Shown here one piece after another: positions 56,337 to 64,000 of a stretch of 64,000 bases of DNA (the stretch's first letter is position 1; the number at the start of each line of letters is the position of its first letter). The position numbers and the translations under genes were made by a program. Under the pieces are notes generated by a model. That model did no database searches. It saw nothing but the letters and a program-made list of their open reading frames with translations, and was not told the DNA's origin. This DNA comes from Phytophthora quininea (taxonomy: Eukaryota; Oomycota; Peronosporomycetes; Peronosporales; Peronosporaceae), in contig JAAVTG010000033.1 of NCBI GenBank assembly GCA_011947345.1, forward strand, positions 1 to 64,000. The letters are read 5' to 3'.

Positions 56337-57764
56337 AAAAATGCTGCTAACTCTGCAGGGGAGCCGAGTTTGGATTTTCTTGGCGATTCTAATTCAGGTC
56401 TCGGAAACCGCTCTTGCGTCAGTAAACCACCGTTTAGCGGTTACACCAAACACTCATTTTACGAGGTTTGATGGGGGTTTGGACTCACCGCATATTCTGT
56501 CTTCGTCGAAGTCGCCTCCAGCTCCAGTCATTCGGATGGTTGGCTAGAAGGCGAAGAGGACTAAGGCCGCGGAGTTGCAGCCAAACAAGTTCATTATGCA
56601 ATTTACCTCTGACTCACCAAGTCCAGAGATAGTAGAAACCCCCTCCCCACACCCGGGCAGGAGGTAATGCCAACACAGCAGCAATTGCGCCCCAAAACTG
56701 AGTGGAAAGTAGCATTCAGGAGATGATGACTTTTGCCTAAGTTACTCCAAAGTTTCGCTTAGAATGGCCTGGCGGGACGTCTGCGCTTGGGCGGCTGCTA
56801 GTCGTTCGCTACGCCAAGAATGACTACTGTAGCAATACTAAGCAATAAGCTTCCCTTTACCCCCTCCCAAAAATAGAAACTTGCGATTCTTACTCAATCA
56901 AGATCGGAAACTGGATTTTATCGAAATATTCGTTGCGATAACTCTCCCGATAGCGATGGGTGGTGCTTTCACTGCTCTTCAAACGCTGGAAGACACGTAG
57001 AGCAACTGGGGGAAATTGAGTTTGAAGAAGTTAGTCAAGAGAAACTATTGAGATATCGTAGAGTGGTGAATGAAGTAATTTTGCAATCGCGCATGTTCCA
57101 AGCTCTTGATTGCTTTTCGATAGGTGTATTACAGCCACACTGTGGCTGGGAGACTCTTGCAATCATCAAAGCAGAAAGTCTTGTTGGCAAATTGCGCAGA
57201 ATTCACATTACGATTCATATTACGGTTCGGATGTAAAACGGCGAGCCTGCATGCTTTGATGATCGAACCATCTTGCGTTCATTATCGACGCCCGCTGCTT
57301 TATTCTTGCTATTGCTGGACAAGTGTTGACCATTGTGCTCAGCGCATGAACGACAAGAACATCGCCAACCAACGAAATCCGGCAATGTGTTTCTGATGTG
57401 AACTAGTACTTGTCATGACGGATGCCTGCAACCGCAATAAATCCTTCTAACGTGCATCTTCGGTTCATGAATTCCATATCCTTTACCCTGAATGATTATC
57501 GATCAGGGATCGAAAAAAAAACATTGGCATTGTTACTTCTACGGAAAACGTCGTGCATACTTATTGTTTTGTATGAATTTCGTGGTTCACCATGGCCGAC
57601 GAATTCCCGACATCCAAAAATGGTAGCAATACAAAACGCTGATGAAACGATGACATTCAAAAATGCGCTGGAAATCGTAGTGCAGCTTGCACTACAACAT
57701 TAAAACGCAAGCTTGCACGCATTTTCAACGTATAAAGCAGAATCAACACGAAAACTAGCACACA
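56337..57764. other. Gene-poor region with diverged repeats
   Basis: About 56736-56760 resembles the 3' end of the bZIP gene at 48.8 kb. About 57419-57500 resembles 47741-47835. No gene was recognised. Confidence 0.4.
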
Positions 57765-59052
57765 TTATGCTTTAATTTCGCGAGCAAGCGTGCGCCACGA
57801 CAACTGGTCCAACTTACACCCTCTTCCCTTGTTTGACGTGGACACGAAAGGCAGGTGAACCTTTATCTGCTCGAAAAGAAGACCTGCTGCATCAGTAGAA
57901 CTGTTCGCCCGGCGAATTTCATCGTGCGTCAGTAGTCCCTCAACCAACAGCATCACACGTCGTAGTTCTGCAAGCCGAACCTTTTTCAGCCTGGAGGACA
58001 TGTCTTGCTTTGAAAGCAGTCTAAATGGCGGCTGCCCAGCACACCAAAGTTGCCAAATAACTCTAAGCGTTCCTGCTGTCAAACCAACCTCGCCTAGAAC
58101 ACTTTGAACGACACCTCCATTAAGCACACCTTTCAGTACTTTCAGGAATCGACTGTATTGATTTCCTCCGGGGAAGACTTTACCGTCCTGTGAAAACCCC
58201 AGCACAGCAAAATAAAACCCAAAACCAAGTACTGGGCATACTTCTGGCATAATCGGGTTTGCATACAAATGCCTGGGGTCTCGGGGGCGGCTTCCGTCCT
58301 GATCGTTTTTCATGTGCACAAACGTTACAGTCATAGCATCTTCACGCCACGAAAGATGTCCACAGCGGATAGACTCGGTGTTTTTGCACGACACATCAAA
58401 TTCCAACTAGTGAGAAGAAATGCATGCTCAAAGACATCTTGCTTCCTGTCTGACTGCAACATTGCTTTTGCCACTGCTCTGTACATCGAAAAGCTAAAAG
58501 GCTCCTTCCCCTCACAAAGACTGTCGTTGCTGTTTTGTGCGCCTCTGGCCACGGTATGGTGGAGGCCCTTAAAGAAGCGCCGCATTTGCGAATCAAAGTC
58601 GCGAGGTCGGGAAGTTTCTGTCGTGGTGTACAAATATACAATTGCTGAGCGCACATTTCCGAACGTGGATTTACCGGTCACTCCACGTTGCTCCATAGAA
58701 ATCAAATATCTCATGCAATCTTGCGTTGTCAAAACATCCAAAGTTAACGGACTTCGTAATGGAGCTGTAGAAAACCACAGCGTGATTGTGTTAGCATTTA
58801 TGACTTCAAGCTCTCGAAATTCACTGGTAAACAGGGCCTGTCGACCATTTACATCCGTGTTAATGTACAGCCACTCCACAAACCGAGCCAACGCTCGCAA
58901 ATAAATATACTTGGTCTTCTCCGCCGTAGTATTTTCCAGAACTTCCCCACACGCGCATCGAGATCCTCCATCGTAACAAAGTGACCTTTCAAGAACACGT
59001 AGCTATTTCGACCAATAAAAACGTGTCGTTCAAAATGCACGACGAATTCCAT
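57765..59052 (-). pseudogene. Crypton-type tyrosine recombinase lacking the catalytic C-terminus
   Basis: The core reads HAFLLTSWNLMCRAK, then across a break NTESIRCGHLSWREDAM, HMKNDQDGSRPRDPRHLYAN and PEVCPVLGFGFYFA, which is the Crypton recombinase layout, including the first catalytic Arg and the Lys strand. The expected HxxR and Tyr boxes are absent: after GGVVQSVLG the sequence diverges into an unrelated Arg/Leu-rich tail. Breaks at C4 (58945-58948) and T5 (58381-58385) fit lost bases. Cryptons move as DNA using only this enzyme. This copy cannot be active as written. The start may be at 58971. Confidence 0.7.
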
Positions 59053-59207
59053 CTATCTATACATTGTAAAAATTGTTCTTCACAATATTGATTGTGGCGA
59101 CCTCGACCAATATTGTCAGAATCGTGAGGGCAACTAGCAACTTCTACTGGTAGCTTATCGTACTCTCCAGGCTCAACTTCGCTATCATCTCATACTACCC
59201 TCTCTGC

Positions 59208-59867
59208 CTACGAAATGATTTCATTCGCAACAAGATCCCAGTTAATCCTCAAGGAGAGGATTGACTCGAGCGTCTCCGCACTCACTCGCTTCCGCACATA
59301 TTATCCTCCAAGCATGCACTTCACTGCCGAGAACAGTTGTTCCAACTCGACGGAGGTAGCAGGAAGCCAAGACAAATCAATGTACTTCGAGCGGTCTTCC
59401 TCTCTGGACTTGGATCTCTCTTCGATAGACTCTTTGACTTCCCCAGGTGAACTGCAGCGTCTGATGGTGGGCGCGACTACTCTCGCTTCGCCGTACACCA
59501 CTCGGATTTGCAGACCTTTCTGAACGAACACTAGAGGCTTTGGTGCGCTTCTTCTTTGAAGTGCCTGGGCGGGTCGATTTAGATTTTCTGTGTTTGCGCT
59601 TGATGCTGGGCTCTGTGGAGACACAAGCGCTACCAGAATTAATCGATTCCTCTCCTGTGGAGCGCAAAAGCCGATGAATAGTGCTAGTTTCTTCTGGAGG
59701 CTTGAGGAGCAAACGCCAAGCTGATCGACATCGTTGGTATAACAGGCTTGCGCGGAGTGATTCGAGACGAGGCTGCTGACGACAGTAGCGTGGATAGCGG
59801 AGGGGTTCGATGCGGGGCAGTTGTGGGGGTTCAAAAGTGTGAGCTGGAGCGCGCCGTCGTCTAGCAA
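59208..59867 (-). pseudogene. hAT transposase C-terminal relic
   Basis: One frame ends with YIDLSWLPATSVELEQLFSA, matching the hAT dimerisation motif (P-A-T-S-x-x-x-E-x-x-F-S). After CMLGG there is an in-frame TAA and then VRKRVSAETLESILSLRINW, which continues the motif. The upstream frames are scrambled. This is an old fragment. Confidence 0.6.
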
Positions 59868-61082
59868 AAACCTCGCACGTGCTCTCCCACTTCCTCGTAC
59901 CTCGAGACCGCAGACGTGGTTATTTATGCCTCTGCCAACTCGTCGAACAAGGCCTCACAGACACTTCAACGAGAAGATACACAATTAGATCGATGCATTG
60001 CAATTGTTTTCCCAAGAAATTGACATTGTTCCAATATTGATTGTGTCGAGCGTCTCGACAATCCATATACAATGGATATTGTCCGATGCCTGATTATCGA
60101 TTAGTCTCGGTTCTATAGGGATATACTTAAGGTCATAATCAGTAGTGCCGCGTCATTGCTCTGGCTCCCCACTGGTAGGTTATAACAACATTTTCCTTAA
60201 TCGTACAGGTCATGGGGGCATAAGATCAGTCCATTCACATTAAAGCCTCGGCCTTGTAGAGTGAGGTCGATGGGCGTGGGCGCGCGTAGGCGGCGCCAGC
60301 CCGAGAGGAAGTCGGAGAGGCCAGCCCCTGGGTGAGGAGTGGTGGGTTTAAAGCGCGCGCGACCGAGGCGGCAGTCTGCCGGCGCTTGAGCTGTTGGAGC
60401 TTGGTGTTGTCGCGCCGCCGCCGAAGAGCAAATGGCTGGCCTCTGAATGGGCTGGTCTTCGAGCATCTAGCGATGGGAAAACCTACCCGCCCGGGGACTG
60501 CATGCTGCAGCCCCGTATGTTAGGTAGAAAACCATGGCACTTAGACGTGCATCTATTCGGGCGAGGCCGCGCTGAGCGAGGTGATGACCTTCCCTGCAGG
60601 GAACCTCTTTTTCCCCGTCGCCTTCAGCTCCTTGGAAAATTCCACAAACAAATTCACTTCGCGTTTTACTTTCACGAGCTTAAGTGTGCTATACTGCCAC
60701 AACGACTAGAACTTCGTTAATTCCCATGCGCCTGGGCTACATTGCGAAGGATGAGCGAGGGCGGGATCGATAACCGACTCCTACGTACGTCAAGTGGCGC
60801 GACCGGCGATGAAGCGGGTAACCTCCAGTTGGGATCATATACGGTACAGATCAGCATTTTGAACATGTGTCGTTTTTGCAGGATCAGCTTTGAGATCTGA
60901 AAATGCACGGTCACCCGAAAGCCACGTTGAACCTCGGCCATAAATGCTTGCGAGAAGGAAGGCTCATTTGGTAACATGCTGCTTCCAGCTCAATCTCTCC
61001 CGGGCACTACTAGGCCTCTAGGCAACACAGGCAGCGTCTTACCAGGCCGTCCAAGGGTCAAGTTCGTCAGGAAATCAGCACG
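59868..61082. other. Intergenic region with GC-rich block
   Basis: No gene was recognised. About 60240-60450 is unusually GC-rich, while 59995-60130 is AT-rich with short inverted motifs (CAATATTG). Confidence 0.4.
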
Positions 61083-62503
61083 TGCTACTTCCGAGGATTT
61101 AAGTACACGCGTGCCTGGGCGTCGTCAAGAAAGACGTCCTACCGGTGCAGCCATTGGCGTCAAGGCTGCCCCGGCACGATGTCCTTCTTCATCAGCACCA
61201 TGGGCTACACCGCTGGGCGACCCCACACCTGCCGAAATGTTGATGCTACTGGCACTAGCCTCGTGGACGTCTCTAACGTCATGAAGGACCGAGTGGACAC
61301 GCTGGCCATCGAACAAGTCGCGCTTCCTGCGCGGAGCATATGGGAAGCCGTGCGGGGCGAGTTTTACGGTGCTGACAATGCGAATGTTGTCCGTGGTCTA
61401 TCGGAGCCTCAAGTTGTTCGTCGTGTGTACCAAGCGAGGAGCCGACACTTCAGTGGAGAAGTACACGGTACAATCGAAATTCCGCCACTGTCCATCGCAC
61501 TGAACGAAGCTGTTTCGTTTTCAGTTTCACCACGTCACGGTGAATCGCGAGAATCTCAGCAAGCCCACACGACTAATTGGCTGGGCGCACCCGTCCCTCA
61601 TTAACCTGCTTCGCTACCACGGGACTACGATTTTTGTCGATGGCACATTCCGGTGTGTGCCACCTGGGATAAGCAATGCTTCATCTTCATGGTGCATGAT
61701 AGAGCTTCGGGGCTATTTGTTCCTGTATACTACGTCTTGAGCACTTCGCGCAGTGGAGATTCTTTTGGGACATGATACACTTTGTAGTGCAAGGCACGGA
61801 CCAAAAGCTTGAGCCAGCAGAGGTCGTGTGTGACTTCGAGAGCGCTTTAATTGATGCTGTGCAGACGCAATTCCCCAACGCGATCATTCTTGGTTGCCTC
61901 TTCCATCTGAAGCAGGCACTCAGGCGCGCTATGAAGCGGTTTCTGATCTCGGAGGAGGAGTGTGTCATCGCCATGACTCGTGGGGTGCTGGACATCCTGA
62001 CTGTTGTTGAGCACAATCTTGTTGAGCGCGGCATTAAATAGGTCAAACGTGAGATTCGCCAGCGCTGTGAAGGAGATGGAATTGAGTATTCTAAAGTCAA
62101 GTGGCGAGGATTCTGGGCCTATTTCCAGCGGACATGGCAGAAGCAGTACGGTGTCGACGTGTGGAATGTGGCGAGTCTAAACAACGAGCTCATCGCCCGC
62201 ACCAACAACCCACTGGAACGGTTCAACAGGGAGATCAATAACCGCTTTCCAAAGCCTCGCCCGAATATGGCTACGTTTGTAGGCGTGATCAAAACACTTT
62301 CAGCTGAGTATGTTCAACGCCTTGCTGACGTTCCCCGTGGACGAGCGCGGCGCCCGCAATGCGAACGAATCCAACTGCCCGAGCCGGTTGAGATACCGGA
62401 TGACATTGACGATGAGTCTGATGATGATGAGGCAGCGGTTGCTGAGCTGCCGTCCAACAGCTCATCGGATGAGGAGACCGAGGAGGACGAGGAAGAGCAG
62501 TAA
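61083..62503 (+). pseudogene. Mutator-like (MULE) transposase, degenerate
   Basis: An N-terminal zinc-binding region (YRCSHWRQGCPG...RPHTC) precedes the MULE core: IFVDGTFRCVP (first Asp), AEVVCDFESALIDAV (second Asp), LGCLFHLKQALRR, and NNPLERFNREINNRF with the Glu. An acidic tail ends it. There are frame changes near 61525, at GGG (about 61667-61669) and at TTTT (about 61760), and an in-frame TAG at 62039-62041. The TAG is a substitution, so this copy is probably dead. It could be the source family for the MITE at 48.1 kb. Confidence 0.8.
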
Positions 62504-62776
62504 CAGGAGAAGCCTCAGCTCGATAATCCTTTGCCAAGGATTAAAAGCTCTAGGACAAGAAGATAGCTTAATGATAGCAAAATCTAACCGGGAGAGACTA
62601 ATAAACGTCAGCTTACCCCACTGTCGTGTTGCTTCCATGGACACCTGTTAGCCTCTCTGGTCACTTTCAGAGTAAGTTGGTCTGATCCAAGAGCGGATCT
62701 GTACCATATATGATCCCAACGAGATTTTACCGATGAAGAGAGGGGTCCCACCACGGCACTTCGGAGCGCTCAAGTC

Positions 62777-63028
62777 ATGCTGAAGAGCAAGGAGCTGAAA
62801 TCTGACCCGGAAATCAAGGAAGAGTTTAAAACCCGTAAGATGTGGTACACGAAGAAGGAAAACACGCCCGAAGGCATTTGGAGAGACTTGCAGCTCGCAC
62901 CGCTCTACCGTCACTACTATAATGAGTGGGGTGGTATTGCAAAGCTGAAGGCGGAACCGGATTACCAACGTTACCTCTTGTACGAGAAGTTTTACAAGAT
63001 CATGAAGAACCACATGCCCAAGGACTAG
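62777..63028 (+). pseudogene. RXLR-effector-like C-terminal fragment
   Basis: The 83-residue frame (KMWYTKKENTPEGIWRDLQL, then PDYQRYLLYEKFYKIMKN) has the Trp...Leu and Tyr-rich spacing of W/Y modules in RXLR effector C-termini. No signal peptide, RXLR or EER precedes it in any frame nearby. The last codons and 3' flank recur at about 48052-48116. Call by motif spacing only. Confidence 0.42.
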
Positions 63029-63285
63029 AGACGGCAAACGCTTGGTGGCTGCGCTTTCTTTTTCAGCGTTGCTAGTTTTTGCGTTAGTGAAACCGACAAG
63101 TTTCGGCTGACAACAGGAGAAGCTCTCGTACGACGGCGGCAATAATCGCATCGACCGCTACAGGGATTTCGTTGAGAGCCTCAGGTTCTACCTCCACGAG
63201 AGTCCACACGCACCAAAAGACGGCACTATGCGCACCTTTCGGTCAATCTACCACAACATTTCGTACCGAGTATTCACAAGACCCC

Positions 63286-64000
63286 ATGGCAGCGCATCAC
63301 GTTGACTGCCTTTTGGAGCATGCACGAAAGCGATCGAGTGAGAGCGTTGTACTCCAAGGTGATCCAAGAAATATCCGAAACAGGGCGATGCAAGCTACCT
63401 CTGAACGAATTCACGCCAAATTTGACGACGACGTGATTGGCGCTGTGTGGTCTCGATCAACCCCGTATACCCGACCAAGTCCTGCAGTTAAAAAGACCCG
63501 CCATCGAGAGAGTAATCGCCGTTGCCAGACCCGATTCCGCGCACGACAGTGTGAACCTCAATAAGAGTTGTTGCAACAGCGCAACGTCGGCAGCTAGAGG
63601 TGCAGACCCTGGAGATCAAGCGCAGCGCCCGTAAAGTGCCAGGTAAGACCAAGCCGAGCTCGTGGGTCATCGTGGGTCAGCTATTCCAGTCACTTGAGTC
63701 GTGCTTTCAAGCTCCTTGCCAATTTGATGAGCTGGCAAGTGATGCAGACACCCCAACAGGATTCTTGCAAACTGTCGTCACCCCAGCTATGGGCCAAGAG
63801 CTCGGCTTCGATGCACTGATGGATCAGCTGAAACGATTCGCGCTATACTTTGAGGACTCGCAACTCCAGTTAGAGCGAATCGATGCCGTTGGACCCAGCG
63901 TTATGAAAGCCCGAGCGACCCTAAGTGTGACGATCTCGGACTTTACACTCAAGAACCTGTGTCTGACCGACAGCATCACGCTACCGACTCAACTGTTGGG
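63286..64000 (+). pseudogene. Cys-variant bZIP, broken mosaic copy (copy h), continues past window
   Basis: The 5' part (MAAHHVDCLLEHARKRSSES) is a diverged relative of the gene at 48817-49644, with the basic region RESNRRCQTRFRARQ also carrying Cys. A TAA at 63562-63564 and a frame shift follow, where the intact gene has its zipper. From 63600 to the window end the sequence matches the intact gene almost base for base; one substitution was seen at 63717, Arg to Cys. The gene runs in the opposite direction to its twin. The stop lesion makes a pseudogene likely, unless splicing bypasses it. Confidence 0.7.

Noticed and set aside
1..64000. CRISPR array, bacterial operon or prophage
   Set aside because: No regularly spaced repeats; spliceosomal introns and eukaryotic families throughout show this is nuclear eukaryotic DNA.

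Overview
The window looks like a chromosome segment of an oomycete, most likely a Phytophthora-type plant pathogen. The reasons are short GT-AG introns of about 55-75 bp, secreted proteins with an RXLR/dEER layout, a Crinkler-like gene, oomycete-style coiled-coil and bZIP transcription-factor families, and a dense mix of Ty3/Gypsy, DIRS, LINE, SINE, Harbinger, MULE, hAT and Crypton sequences. The species cannot be named from sequence alone.

Layout. 0-27 kb is gene-rich: a glutathionyl-hydroquinone reductase (GHR) and a partial copy of it, a DNAJC3-like ER co-chaperone, two RXLR effector candidates (5.4 and 22.5 kb), a Crinkler-like pseudogene (7.3-9.2 kb), an SFI1/IQ-type coiled-coil protein, an armadillo-repeat protein, the cytoplasmic exoribonuclease XRN1 (15.3-20.0 kb), a bHLH plus F-box fusion protein (25.0-26.7 kb) and several members of a coiled-coil regulator family. 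27.6-33.1 kb is a young chromodomain Ty3/Gypsy element with 277-bp LTRs that look identical and a 5-bp target duplication. 33.1-44.2 kb is nested transposon debris: a Harbinger transposase with its Myb-like partner, a DIRS-type retrotransposon, a LINE carrying an OTU-protease-like ORF, and a 5'-truncated LINE with perfect 15-bp target duplications. 44.4-51.2 kb holds three more family genes, two inverted tRNA-derived SINE heads, a LINE fragment and a MITE. 51.3-63.0 kb is relict transposons (pogo, Myb-like, gag-like, Crypton, hAT, MULE) and an effector C-terminal fragment. 63.3-64.0 kb is a mosaic second copy of the bZIP gene at 48.8-49.6 kb, in inverted orientation.

Eight loci belong to coiled-coil/bZIP-like families (0.3, 5.8, 20.2, 23.5, 44.4, 48.8, 49.8 and 63.3 kb). 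Several also carry a C-terminal domain that looks START-like; this is inference.

A recurrent feature of the sequence itself: most host genes and transposon ORFs are broken by single missing bases inside short homopolymers. Where exon boundaries could be set, adding one base at each break makes the total coding length an exact multiple of three. Many apparent frameshifts are therefore probably assembly errors. A few loci (0.3 kb, 7.3 kb, 63.3 kb) have lesions of other kinds and look like true pseudogenes.
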